Below are positions 1-9,988 of a DNA stretch of 64,000 nt, in pieces. Both the position numbers and the translations under genes were made by a program. The notes under the pieces are model-generated. The model was not told the origin of the DNA. It worked only from the letters and a program-made list of their open reading frames with translations, and ran no database searches. Each line of letters begins with the position of its first letter. Position 1 is the first letter of the stretch. This DNA comes from Bifiguratus adelaidae (lineage: Eukaryota > Mucoromycota > Endogonomycetes > Endogonales): NCBI GenBank assembly GCA_002261195.1, contig MVBO01000006.1, positions 192,458-256,457 of the forward strand, in the 5' to 3' direction.

Positions 1-547
1 CGGCACATCAAGATGCTGCATTTGCTGAGAACTTGTTGGTGTATGCTACAATGAATGGCATCATTAAGTGAGCTACAAAGCCTACAAATCTGGTCGTTGC
101 CGTTTACCTCTCCAAAGTAGACCCGCAGAAGGATGCCATTGTCTGAACTCGCGTTCTTTTTCCTCTCTTCGGGACTGGCCAAAGGAACCGTATGTCCATC
201 CTCGTTCCACGGCAACATAATGCGATCCATGACGTCTTTGGCTACCATAGCGTGCAATGTCTCCATGTATATAATCAATATCCGTCGAAAGCCTTTGATG
301 GGGATAAACTTGTAGATGGGTCCAAACGTCGCAAACTTGGCATGTATCGCCGGTAATATATCTGGTATCTGGTAGAAGGCTAGCGGGATGTTGGGAATGG
401 TGAGCGTATTTGTGGCCAGTAGGTTTGGAGGTGGCTGTGCCATGCTGAGCCAAGAATGTCGTGACAAAGTGATCAGTAAGTGCTTCGCCACCCTTACTCC
501 ACTCGTGCCACCTCGATCTGCGTGACGTCGTCGCCTTTTTTGGACAT
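1..547 (-). CDS. RCN1: Calcipressin (regulator of calcineurin), C-terminus cut by window edge
   Basis: Calcipressins bind the phosphatase calcineurin and tune calcium signalling in the cytosol. Three exons join in frame on the minus strand: 547-498, 444-108 and 45-1 (continuing outside). Introns are 53 and 62 nt with GTAAGG and GTAAAC donors. The protein starts MSKKGDD, then has the calcipressin N-terminal pattern NTLTIPNIPLAF, the RRM-like core IKGFRRILIIYMETLHAM and the closing strand LRVYFGE, which ends the RRM-like fold in this family. The calcineurin-docking SP-repeat motif (FxISPPxSPP type) would lie past the window edge and cannot be seen. The start at 547 is the first Met that joins in frame through the first intron; a further upstream exon is possible. 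Identification by family pattern is firm, the exact 5' end less so. Confidence 0.82.
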
Positions 548-983
548 ATCCGCTTGGTCAACCTGTGAGAACAAACAAGCCCGTATTTCGTGCCATGGTA
601 GTCCAATGGCCGCCCCTGCCTGCACCTGCTTGTAATGAATTAGTATGCGCATCTTCATGTGGCGAGAATCGGGGACAAACTCGCCGCATGTGCAACCTGT
701 ACAGCATATCGGATTTGCTCTTGCGGTCGGCCCAATCTTTCTCGGTAAGCTGCCTTATTCGCGCGGATCGATCACATGGCAACTACCAAGTAGAGCAGTT
801 TTCTATAGTCCAAGTTTGCGTTCATTGGGAATTGTCATTTTGGGTAGAATATTCCCAAAAAGTTGCACAACCATGCCTATCGGTCGCTTTCTATTGCGAT
901 AAGGACTCTACGAGATCGTATATAAGCGATCGAGGGAATAATCGCTGGCCTTCCTTTGATCGTACCGTTTATTTCGGCGCGCG
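548..983. other. Intergenic region between calcipressin and amidase
   Basis: This 436 bp stretch separates two divergently transcribed genes. I see no credible coding exon; open frames here lack codon structure or any family resemblance. It should hold both promoters. Confidence 0.6.
918..925 (+). promoter_or_regulatory. TATA box of the amidase gene
   Basis: TATATAAG lies about 60 bp upstream of the amidase ATG at 984. The same spacing (about 55-60 bp) is seen for the two UNC93-like genes, which supports it as a core promoter element. Confidence 0.5.
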
Positions 984-2600
984 ATGCTTGCTTCTCTTTG
1001 GAAGGTCTGCTTGCTTCTCTCGCTCACCACCGCGACTTTCGCTTCAAAACTTGATCTTTTGACAGCTACGGTCAAGGATTTGCAAGGTTTGCTTGCAGAT
1101 GGTTCCGTCACCTCGGTAGAGCTTGTGAAGGCGTACTTTGATGCCATCGAAAAGAACAACCGCAAGGGATTCGAACTGCGTGCGGTGATCGAGACAGCGC
1201 CAACTGCACTCAAGCTTGCGGAAGAGTTGGACAAGGAAAGAAAAGAAGGCAAATCTCGAGGTCCCTATCATGGTATTCCTATTCTGATCAAAGACAATAT
1301 TGCTACTGCACCTGAACTTGGTATGAATAACACCGCGGGTAACTTCGCTGTTCTCGCCAACGGACTGCCCATCAAATCCTCCTTCATTGGGACCAAAATG
1401 ACCAAAGCCGGATTGATCATTATCGGCAAGGCAAATTTGTCAGAATTCGCCAATTTCAAAGGAGACATCACCAACGGTTGGTCCGCGCGCGGCAATCAAA
1501 CACAGTCTGCGTACGTAAAAGGAGGCTTCCTCGCCGGTGGTGATCCATGTGGATCTTCGGCTGGATCCGGGGTAGGCGTGTCGGCAGGATTCGCTCCGGT
1601 CGCGCTCGGAAGTGAAACGGATGGATCCATCATTTGTCCCAGCAACCGTGCAGCATTGTATGGTATCAAGCCGACGGTTGGTCTCACGTCTCGAAGCGGC
1701 GTTATTCCTATCAGTGCAACCCAAGATACCGTTGGCCCCATGGCCAAGTCCACCTGGGATGCTGCTGCCATTCTGTCAGTGATCGCTGGAGTCGATCCTG
1801 AAGATCCAGCCACATCAGAAACTGGCAAATACGCCACTGATTATACAAAGTACACGCACGATGCCAGCTTCAAGGGTCTGCGAATCGGTGTCCCGAGAGC
1901 CATCTTTTACAATGCGACGATTGGAGGATTTCCCGAGGAAATAGTGACTGCGGCCAATGCTGCTGTGAAGAAGTTAGCCGAGCTCGGGGCTACAATCGTC
2001 GATCCTGTCACCATTCCGCGTGCTGTGGACATTCTGACTTCAAACAATGAGACCATTGTGTTGGAAACAGAGATCAAGGTCGGTCTGGCTGAATACTTGT
2101 CCAAGTACACAAACACGACGGTCGGCGGCATCGCTACATTAGGCGACATTATCACCTACGACGATCGCTATGCACTCTCCGAGTTCAGAGTCTACGCCGA
2201 AAGAAACAATGAAAACCCCACCGAAGAATGCTGTCAACAACTTCTCGTTGCTTCCTACGCTACCTCTCCAGACTCTGAAGCCTACAAATCAGCCCTGAAA
2301 GCCGATACCCTCATTGGTGCGTCTTTACCCGAGACATTGGACAAGTACAACCTCGACGTCATGGTTCTACCCTCCGAAGGATACACGACCACGTTACCAG
2401 CCGTGTATCGATCACCGATCGGTACCGTGCCACTAGGATACCTGAAATCCACTGGGCAACCTTATGGTCTATCCTTCATTGGACGTCGCTACAGCGAGGA
2501 TGTTCTCATCAGATGCATGGCTGCCTGGGAAGCCAATTCGCCTCCCCGTAAGGTGCCTCCACAACTCGCAAGTAATCCACCTGCCTTGGTCTATAATTAA
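984..2600 (+). CDS. Secreted amidase-signature hydrolase, intronless
   Basis: Amidase-signature enzymes hydrolyse carboxamides with a Ser-cisSer-Lys triad. This 538-residue protein has a hydrophobic N-terminus (about residues 1-21) that looks like a secretion signal. Lys103 sits in HGIPILIKDN, the likely cis-serine is Ser192 in the Gly/Ser loop GSSAGSG, and the nucleophile is Ser215 in SETDGSIICP, followed by YGIKPTVG as expected. The full fold length is present. A TATA box lies 60 bp upstream. It is a single exon between intron-rich neighbours. The substrate cannot be read from sequence; such enzymes in fungi and bacteria act on amino-acid amides, peptides or acetamide-like compounds. Secretion would suggest nitrogen scavenging, which is inference. 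Confidence 0.9.
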   Translation: MLASLWKVCLLLSLTTATFASKLDLLTATVKDLQGLLADGSVTSVELVKAYFDAIEKNNRKGFELRAVIETAPTALKLAEELDKERKEGKSRGPYHGIPILIKDNIATAPELGMNNTAGNFAVLANGLPIKSSFIGTKMTKAGLIIIGKANLSEFANFKGDITNGWSARGNQTQSAYVKGGFLAGGDPCGSSAGSGVGVSAGFAPVALGSETDGSIICPSNRAALYGIKPTVGLTSRSGVIPISATQDTVGPMAKSTWDAAAILSVIAGVDPEDPATSETGKYATDYTKYTHDASFKGLRIGVPRAIFYNATIGGFPEEIVTAANAAVKKLAELGATIVDPVTIPRAVDILTSNNETIVLETEIKVGLAEYLSKYTNTTVGGIATLGDIITYDDRYALSEFRVYAERNNENPTEECCQQLLVASYATSPDSEAYKSALKADTLIGASLPETLDKYNLDVMVLPSEGYTTTLPAVYRSPIGTVPLGYLKSTGQPYGLSFIGRRYSEDVLIRCMAAWEANSPPRKVPPQLASNPPALVYN

Positions 2601-2704
2601 TTACATCCCGGTTTCACAATGGGAGCCATTGTCTTGTGAAGTGGATCGATTGTCAATGTTTATAAACAGCGTGTTTGCTTATTGATCCTGTTCTTTGCTT
2701 CAAC

Positions 2705-4691
2705 ATGACTGATAATGCAGAGCGCAAGAGTGGCAGGCTGATGTCTATACTTGGCTCAGCTAGCCTGGCGTCCGACAGCACCACTGCGGTCGACATGAGC
2801 CGTCATGACGAGCCCATGAGCAATGACAACGACACTCCACAATCTTCGCCGCCTCTCGGTGCCTTTAAACGTCAAACCGAGAGCTTGTTACATCATGCTC
2901 TCGACTCTGCTACCGATTTGGCGAAAGCTACCATGTACGGTGGAAAGGAGAGTTACAAGAAGAGCAAATCATGGCTCTTCACCAACGAGAACAAGCATGC
3001 ATTACAAGGTAAGCCAGTAGCGCGTCCTGTTAAAGCAGGTTTGCTGGTACAAGCTCAATAATTACATCAGTCGCGCTTTCGGTCCTGGTTGCTGCTATGT
3101 TCGTCGTGGATGATAGTCTTGCGCATGTTTTCGACAACGGATTTTGGATTGGTAAGTTGTGATGAAAAGTGAACTAATCCAATTGCATAACGATAAATTT
3201 CCATTAGGCGTTACTGTGGTCACTGTGCTGGATAACTCGTTGGGATCATTGCTGAGACTAGGGTTTCAGCGGATGGCAGGCACGGCGCTCGGGGGTATCC
3301 TTTCCCTCTGCACTTCGGTGCTGACGTGGCTCATTTACACTCATTGTCAAAATATCGCAGGAGATGCCGTTCTCCTGACCTTGATGAGCTTTCAAATCAT
3401 ATATTTCACCAAGCTCAGGAACAATCCAGCCTGGAGCTACGCCGGTTCCATTGTAAGTAGCACGAGGCCTAAGAGTCTGTCATAAGATGCTGACCATTCA
3501 TGATAGGGTAACGTGACGACCGTCATCATCTTGCTGACAGGCTACAAACCTATGCACTCTAGCAATGTCAATCTAGTGCTCAGAAATGGTGGGTGGAGAA
3601 TGCTCGATGTCGTTCTCGGAGTGATCATTTCAACGTAAGTGCGCGCATTAGGTTTCATCAAAATTCCTAATGCTCATGTTTTGTCCTTTAGTATTATATC
3701 TCTACTGATATTCCCCATCAAGTCCCACGGTATCCTTCGACAAAACATGTCAAATTACATGTGCGAGGCAGCGGATGTCTTTGAGCAATGCTCGAAAATC
3801 TGCTTTGGCATTGAAATACCAGGAGATCGGGAACCGGAACGACAGACCACACGAATGACTCGAGCCGGCAGCCTGATTGCGTCGGCCCCAAAATCCATAA
3901 CCGACCATCTCAAGATCCAAAAGCCACTACCTAACTCTTCGCCAACCTCGCCAGGGGATGTGGAAGAGGGCATATTCAAGCCACTCAAATTCGATGAACG
4001 TGTCGAAATTGAAGACATGAGCTCAAAATGCCTCAATCTATTGGTCTCGCTAGAGAAAGAGTTGGCTCGGGTTGAAAACGCGAAGAACGAATACTTCATT
4101 CAAATACCATTCGACTTTTGCTTTCGTCGAAAGCACTATCAACTCGGTCTACGGCGGGCCAAGCGATACAGTCAGGCGATCAAGGATATGCGTTCCATGG
4201 TATGGCCCTTGAGCACCTTCAACCTCTTGTTGCCTCTTTTGTGGCGGACAAAAGAAAAAGAGGAAGAAGAGGACCTTGGAAAGCATTGGTCCCTAGAAGA
4301 ACATCGCTTGAAGCCTACATCCGCTACATGTAACTCGATATGGAAGGGATGTCTTTTGATGCGCAAGTTAGCCAACATGCTGGGCGACAAAGACCTGAAT
4401 CTGTCACGGTACAAGGAGTGGGCAAGGTTGGCAAGCGAGATACGCTCCATTGAGGAGGCAACTCAATGTGAACTTGAAGCTCTTGTTACCCGAATGCGGA
4501 ACCGACAAGCATTGACGCCAGTAGGCAACGAAGGTGCGAGCGAGTATTTCAGGGTAGGGAATGAGAGCGACGTGGGAGAATTGATTTGGTATTATGGGTT
4601 TCTAAGCCGATGCCAAATTCTGTACAAAAGCTTAGCACATTTGATCCTGGTGTTGGGGAATCTGCAACTAGAGGACGGATCGCATCAATGA
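2705..4691 (+). CDS. FUSC/ALMT-like membrane protein
   Basis: Five exons join in frame (2705-3008, 3071-3151, 3208-3452, 3507-3634, 3692-4691) to give 585 residues; introns are 54-62 nt. After about 100 hydrophilic residues there are five to six hydrophobic segments, including FWIGVTVVTVLDNSLG and RMAGTALGGILSL. This matches the fusaric-acid-resistance/aluminium-activated malate transporter pattern in which a membrane half is followed by a cytosolic helical half. The last about 330 residues are hydrophilic and include a helix-rich, charged region, as in ALMT proteins. Related fungal proteins carry the labels FUSC or Brefeldin A sensitivity-like. The transported anion is unknown. The start at 2705 (MTDNAERK) was chosen over an upstream in-frame Met at 2675 because it fits a short hydrophilic N-terminus. 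Confidence 0.72.
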
Positions 4692-4828
4692 TAAAGCCGT
4701 CCAGTAGATTTCAGTTGCAATCGATGTATGTGCCTGTATATTTCGCGTGTATATAATGTACAAGTTTGCGCAAATGGCTTGTTGGTGCCGCAGCCGATGT
4801 GTATCCTTTTTGATATAAACAATGGCAA

Positions 4829-5219
4829 TCACGCTCCTATTAGCCGCGCTTTTGTGCCACTGGATGTAAGGTGACTAAGGCACCTTGACCATACTACAGC
4901 CAACATCAATATCTCGTTCTTCACCACATCAGCTGCACTTACCCCAGAAAGAGAACTTTCTACCAAGCCACTTGCCAACAAAAGGGAATATAACGAGCGA
5001 GAACAAGAGTCGCAACTGTTCCTTGTTCTCTTCCCACTCTCTCTCCAAGTCCGATGACCCAACCGACGTTTCCTCCAGATCGATATCATCCTGATAGAAG
5101 TCGATATCAGACGCAGTGTCCTCTAGAGCTGCCAGTTCCTGTATCCTTGGCTCATCATTCCGCATGCCCTGGTATAGCGTCTGTCCCGTTGACGCCATGG
5201 TGTGTTCCAATGACTCCAA
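4829..5219 (-). CDS. Mim2-like mitochondrial outer-membrane import factor
   Basis: Two exons (5219-4943 and 4893-4829, intron 49 nt) encode 113 residues, or 106 if the Met at 5198 is used. An acidic N-terminal half is followed by EWEENKEQLRLL and then a single hydrophobic segment LFSLVIFPFVGKWLGRKFSFW with WSR just after the splice. Small single-span proteins of this layout, with an acidic leader, a central membrane helix containing P-[FL]-x-GK-x-x-GR and an aromatic/WSR tail, resemble fungal Mim2, which with Mim1 inserts alpha-helical proteins into the mitochondrial outer membrane. The match is from memory of the family pattern, so the name is tentative. It is divergent from the transporter at 5311, with about 90-110 bp between start codons. 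Confidence 0.5.
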
Positions 5220-5310
5220 CGCTACGAGAAGCGGTCAGACATCACGTGATTTTCAGTTCCTTGAAATCTTTTGAGACAAACGGATCTTGCTCTTGTCTCA
5301 TCCGGTTCAG

Positions 5311-6515
5311 ATGGCGAATCTCGAAAAGAAGGACGACACGCTACCTGCGCCGGCCAGTCAACGGGACAAGAAAGACCACCCTACGCATATCATATTTTTT
5401 GTCGTTCTGTTCTACTTCATCATCTCACTTTCCGTGGTCTTTCTCAACAAGCTCATCTTTAGCTCATCCGAATACAACTTTCCATACCCGCTTTTTGTCA
5501 CTTGGTTTCAACTTGTCGTTGCGCTTGGTATCCTACTAATATGGAGTCACTTGGGCAAGACGTAAGTGTTCACGATGTTTTCTATTGATTGTACTGAAGC
5601 TTTTATAGGAAATCGAGTTTTGCGCTGATTCCACCATACGAGTTTGATATCGACATTGCTCGTCGAGTAGCGCCCTTGACATTTATGTATGTCATGATGC
5701 TTGCTTTGAACAATCTATGCCTACAATACGTGGAGGTGACCTTTTATCAGGTAAGTGCCAAGATACCGGTCCTGTCTTTCTTATTTGATCACATTGACCC
5801 AGGTTGCACGATCGCTCTCCATTGTCTTCAACATCATCTTTACTTACACTATCCTTGGCCAAACCACCTCCATGACCGCCATGTTTGCCTGTTTGATTGT
5901 GTTTTTAGGATTCGTGATTGGATCCTATGGCGAAATTAACTTTTCATGGCCTGGCATGTTTGCCGGTGTCGGTTCCAGTGCCTTTGTCGCACTCTATGGT
6001 ATCTATGTCAAGAAGACGCTTGGTGCCGTCGACAACAACCAATGGCGCCTCCTACACTACAATACCACCCTATCTATCCTTCTTCTTGCGCCTTTGGTCT
6101 TGTTTTCGGGCGAGTTGTCTGAGATTCGTGAGAATGTCTACTTTTTGGGCGAATTTGGCTTCTGGTTCCTCATGGTAAGCTCTCATATCCATCCTCGTCA
6201 TTGCACATACTCAACTCATTTGGTAGGTCGTCACGGCCATCAGTGGATTCGCTGTCAACATTGCCATGTTTTTACAAATCAAATTCACCTCGGCCCTCAC
6301 CAACACCATTTCAGGCACCGCCAAAGCCTGCGTACAGACCATCTTGGCCGCCATGATTTTCCGGAACCCTATTTCGGGCATGGTAAGTTGAATAGATCGC
6401 ACCTTGAGCGCGTATTCACGCCATCTTTGTGTAGAATGGACTTGGTATCGTATTGGCGTTGATTGGTTCCGGATACTATAGTTTTGTACGGTACCGCGAA
6501 ATGACGAGCAAATAA
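5311..6515 (+). CDS. GDP-fucose transporter-like nucleotide-sugar carrier (SLC35C family)
   Basis: Five exons (5311-5561, 5609-5750, 5803-6174, 6227-6382, 6435-6515) encode a 333-residue protein with about ten membrane helices. SLC35C carriers bring GDP-fucose or a related nucleotide sugar into the Golgi in exchange for GMP. Diagnostic stretches are NNLCLQYVEVTFYQ, FNIIFTYTILGQTTS, the GIYVKKTLGAVDNNQWRLL loop and the closing NTISGTAKACVQT followed by FRNPISGMNGLG. The order and spacing match animal SLC35C1. Length is typical. Fucose occurs in walls of Mucoromycota, so a GDP-fucose carrier would fit an early-diverging fungus; GDP-mannose or another substrate is not excluded. The start at 5311 gives a short cytosolic tail before the first helix. 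Confidence 0.85.
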
Positions 6516-6668
6516 GCGTCAGGTGTACCGGCTATTTAGTTCATTCGTGTATTAATCCCGGATGCATAATGATACACTCCACATTTATTACATATCATTC
6601 GAAAGTCCACCTTGTAAGCGTCTGTCTCTTGGATCAAACCAAATCTATATATACAATAGCGTGCACAA

Positions 6669-8243
6669 TCAAAGCAAGTCAAAGGCAATCCAGGCCAACA
6701 AAGCAGTGATGATGATGTCCACCAACTGTGCAATAGTATACAATGTACATAGCTTGCCCACGAGTCGAATATCTCGCTTGAGTTCGAAAAATTGCAGGCC
6801 CAGTCCAATGCTTACAAAGGACAGGGTACTAAACCATTCACCAATATAGAAGCAAAAGTTGTTGACATTGGTGCGGTTGGCATCGCTGACGGTGGTATTG
6901 AAGAGAACGGCAGTGACAATGAAGCCAAAGACGAATTTTGGGAATCGGCGCCACAAGAGAACCCAGGGTTTCGGTTGTTTGGCGGGAGCATTGCGAGGGG
7001 ATGTCTTTTTGTTTGCGTTGGAAAATGGTGAAGAGGATGAGGAGGAAGCATCGTGATTGTGTTCTGCAACACGGTAGGCATCGTCCTTGCTACTGGGCAT
7101 CGGTTCACTGACGTGGAAACCTTCATGTGGCGCCTGACCAGCCTCTTCCAGTTCCAAGAGTTGCGCTTGCTCCTCTCGAGCCATTCGCAATTCGCGGCGA
7201 CTCCATCCCAAAGCCATCAGCACGGAAAGAGGGCCAATGAGGACGTTCTGCATCATTTTGACCACGGCAGCCGTATTGATGGCGTCCTTGTCGTTGTAAA
7301 TCGTGGCTGCAGCAATGACAGCCCCTGTCGAGTCAACACAACCTCCGAACCAGGCACCGGCCACCTCCGCCGAGAAGTGAAGACCGTCGGCAATATAAGG
7401 CAAGGCAATGATGGAAGGAATGGTAAAGACAGAAATGATGGCGATGGGCATATCTGCCTTGCCCAAGGCACCCATACTGGCACCCAGAGCGATGGCGGCG
7501 GAAGAACCGCAAATAAACGTTGCACCGCTCATGATGATGGATGTCTGCAAATCAATGCCGAGGAATCGATGCCCTATCCAAGCGACTGCCAAAAACAAGG
7601 TAGGGGTATCCAACCAGCTGACGAAAAGTGCTCTTGGCGCGAGCGGCTTCAGAACGGTAAAGTCGATGCACAAGAGAACCAAAGAAATGGCAATATAGAG
7701 TTCCGTCTGTTGAGCAACTTTGAGCCATGGCGGCAATGGTTGCTTTGCATTCGCTCCCCCACGGGTCAAGATATTCCGAAGTACGGTACCAAAGATTATC
7801 GCCCATATGGAATCGCCGAGTGACGCGATCTTGAGTCGAGTATTCGCCGCAAGTACCTTGGACACCAAGGCAATAAGAAAGACCACCGCATACCCAGCAG
7901 GAAACATGCGCCATGACTTGAGTCGAGTGGCTGATGCAGCCAACCACACCATGCATCCCATGGCGACAAACAAGACCAAGAGTCCGAGATTCGCCTTGTT
8001 GGCAAACGCATCGAAGGGATTATACAACCAAGGCTCAAACCCTGGCTGAGGAATCCCATGCTGCACCAGACCCACGACACAGCCGAAGAAGACGAAGCCT
8101 ATCCAACAGGGCCACCAATCTTCCGTATTCCACCACATCAACACCTTCCATGACGAGGTCGTAAATCCCATTGTCTTCTGGCTCTCCTTCCTTTGAGGAA
8201 CGGTCCAATCAGTGTTGTTGCTCATCACGCCATCGTTAGCCAA
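6669..8243 (-). CDS. YeiH/UPF0324-family membrane transporter, intronless
   Basis: One uninterrupted frame encodes 524 residues with about ten hydrophobic helices. It fits the YeiH/UPF0324 family (annotated in bacteria as putative sulfate exporters): a central FICGSSAAIALGASMGAL corresponds to the family motif CG(A/T)SAIAA, and an AWFGGCVDSTGAVIAAA segment and a KMMQNVLIGPL segment follow as expected. A hydrophilic insert of about 75 residues rich in Glu, Ser and Asn separates the core from the last three helices. The family is mainly bacterial, and the lack of introns among intron-rich genes raises the possibility of transfer, with the insert acquired later. The substrate is unknown. The start could also be the Met at 8225. 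The insert and complete frame argue for an active gene. Confidence 0.82.
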   Translation of the reverse strand: MANDGVMSNNTDWTVPQRKESQKTMGFTTSSWKVLMWWNTEDWWPCWIGFVFFGCVVGLVQHGIPQPGFEPWLYNPFDAFANKANLGLLVLFVAMGCMVWLAASATRLKSWRMFPAGYAVVFLIALVSKVLAANTRLKIASLGDSIWAIIFGTVLRNILTRGGANAKQPLPPWLKVAQQTELYIAISLVLLCIDFTVLKPLAPRALFVSWLDTPTLFLAVAWIGHRFLGIDLQTSIIMSGATFICGSSAAIALGASMGALGKADMPIAIISVFTIPSIIALPYIADGLHFSAEVAGAWFGGCVDSTGAVIAAATIYNDKDAINTAAVVKMMQNVLIGPLSVLMALGWSRRELRMAREEQAQLLELEEAGQAPHEGFHVSEPMPSSKDDAYRVAEHNHDASSSSSSPFSNANKKTSPRNAPAKQPKPWVLLWRRFPKFVFGFIVTAVLFNTTVSDANRTNVNNFCFYIGEWFSTLSFVSIGLGLQFFELKRDIRLVGKLCTLYTIAQLVDIIITALLAWIAFDLL

Positions 8244-8427
8244 TGACCCCTATTTAAATTATATTGCAAATAAAACCCTAATCCATGAAAATCTCGGTGC
8301 CCTCCGCGCTGTCGGTCCGCTTTTGCGGGACATTGCGGAGGGAAAAATCCAATGGATGCAAGGTTTAGATAGGGAGTTGGATGAATGTACAAGTGCTCTG
8401 TGGCTATCGTTTGCTTGATGATGAATG

Positions 8428-8443
8428 TATGTATGTATGTAGA
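8428..8443. repeat. Short ATGT microsatellite
   Basis: About four tandem copies of a GTAT tetranucleotide, followed by a GATA pair, lie in the spacer between the YeiH-like gene and the Iwr1 gene. A run of T follows at about 8458. It looks like an ordinary simple repeat. Confidence 0.6.
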
Positions 8444-8486
8444 TAGATGTTGAATGCCTTTTTTTTTATCATGCAGCAAGGATGCG

Positions 8487-9958
8487 CTAGTAAAGGTCAT
8501 CGTCGTCGGCGCCATATTCGCTCGACACTAGCATAAACCCGATCAGCGTCAATACACGCACGCACACGCCACAAACACCATGGATGTGCCTAGGTGACTC
8601 ACCGTCGCTGAATGCGTATTCTTCGTCTTCGTCTGGGTAATCATTTTGGTAATAGTCTTCGGCTTTGGAAAATTCCGGTCAGTTAATTGGTATCCGTGGG
8701 GCGGTCAAATTGGGCGGGGGCAATTCTCGCTTGGGCGTTTGCTTACCATTGGAATCCTCGTCAGCCTCATCTGCAACGCTACTGTCGTCACTGTCGTTCA
8801 TGAGTTCATCCTCGTCCACCCATAATCTAAGAAAGCGAATCAGACAGGCGATCAGGGTATTTGCGGGATGACTTACAGGCTACCAATGTTGCTACTAACT
8901 GCCATGGCCGCCTCTGCCCCTCGTGGATTACTGTAGTAAATGTCGTAAACGTATTCAGGTTCCTGATCCACGGCTTGCTCATTCACTAGACGTCCAATGG
9001 CCAGGTCAGAAGGGAAAACAGGGCCGAGGACGAACATTCTTGACTTACAGGTGAGATATTCCTTCACCATAGGCATGAGATTGCAATAGACGTCGTCGTC
9101 CACGTTGGGACTCGTGATATCTTTGCTACCTTTCCTATGCCATCTATGAGCCGCATTCAACAATGAATCATGCTTCATACCGTCGGCTTAATCCATCATC
9201 CTTGATTGCCTCCAAAAAGTCCATGGCAGACCCATTCGCCTCTTCTGAATCTTTGGGAGCACCTGCTTTCCCGTACCGTCGATCACTGACAATGCGATAT
9301 CTGGCTTCTTTAGAGTGCCGCTGTATATCGTCACTCGCGTCAGTGTTTTGTGCTTGGCATGAGTAAAAGGCATACCCAGCCTTACCATTTGTTGAGCAGC
9401 GAGTTTCGTGCGTCGGTCATTGATGGGTTCAGGTGTCATGGTGCGGGAAGAAGACGGTGTATAACGCTTTTCATGCAGTTTTGCAATCCGAGCCTGACAA
9501 ACCACGACATGTCAGTGAGCGTAATTGGAGATATGACAGGCATACTGACCCTGAGCTGCTCTGTCTTTAAACTGTCCTTGAGACTGCTTTCCTCGACCGT
9601 CTCGACGAGCGTGAACAAGGATGGAATCAAGGTATGGCCTAGACTTGCGTGAGTATTGACACATAGGCATGCGCTGGTTCATCACCCCACCATCAGCCGT
9701 TGAATCGGTCACACTGCCTTTACGCGACTTTTTGTCATAGGGCAAGCTGCCATTAGCGTGCTGTTGTACCACTAACGTCGAGATTGGCATCGTGAGCATG
9801 TTGGTCATTAACACCCAGAAACACTTACAAAGAGCGTCCAAGGGCTCTTCAGTCCGTTTACGCTTGATACGCAGTATTGTGGGTTGCGCGTCTGCACTCT
9901 GCGCTTCAGTCGTCTTGCCATTAACGCCATAGTCCGCAGAAGCCTCGACCTCCGCCAT
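8487..9958 (-). CDS. IWR1: Iwr1/SLC7A6OS-like nuclear import factor for RNA polymerase II
   Basis: Iwr1 directs assembled RNA polymerase II into the nucleus. Ten short exons join in frame: 9958-9829, 9771-9724, 9638-9550, 9493-9386, 9320-9181, 9134-9049, 8985-8877, 8826-8747, 8662-8603, 8527-8487, giving 296 residues. The N-terminus has the family signature ILRIKRKRTEEPLDAL, the middle has TLVETVEESS and LRARIAKLHEK, and the C-terminal third has the strongly conserved EPEYVYDIYY followed by an acidic EDYYQNDYPDEDEEY tail. These are the landmarks of Iwr1/SLC7A6OS. Introns are 46-85 nt; this is the most intron-dense gene here. Its ATG lies only 30 bp from the predicted ATG of the divergent TMEM42-like gene. 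Confidence 0.88.
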
Positions 9959-9988
9959 GAAAGCACCAAATGTCCAAATTGGGCATGT

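Noticed and set aside
133-315. Plus-strand open frame of 60 codons
   Set aside because: It is the antisense of calcipressin exon 2; the minus-strand reading has the family motifs.
565-1062. Plus-strand open frame of 165 codons upstream of the amidase
   Set aside because: No family pattern, and it overlaps the amidase promoter and start in another frame.
7053-7823. 256-codon plus-strand frame
   Set aside because: Antisense shadow of the YeiH-like gene; composition lacks structure while the minus-strand protein shows clear helices.
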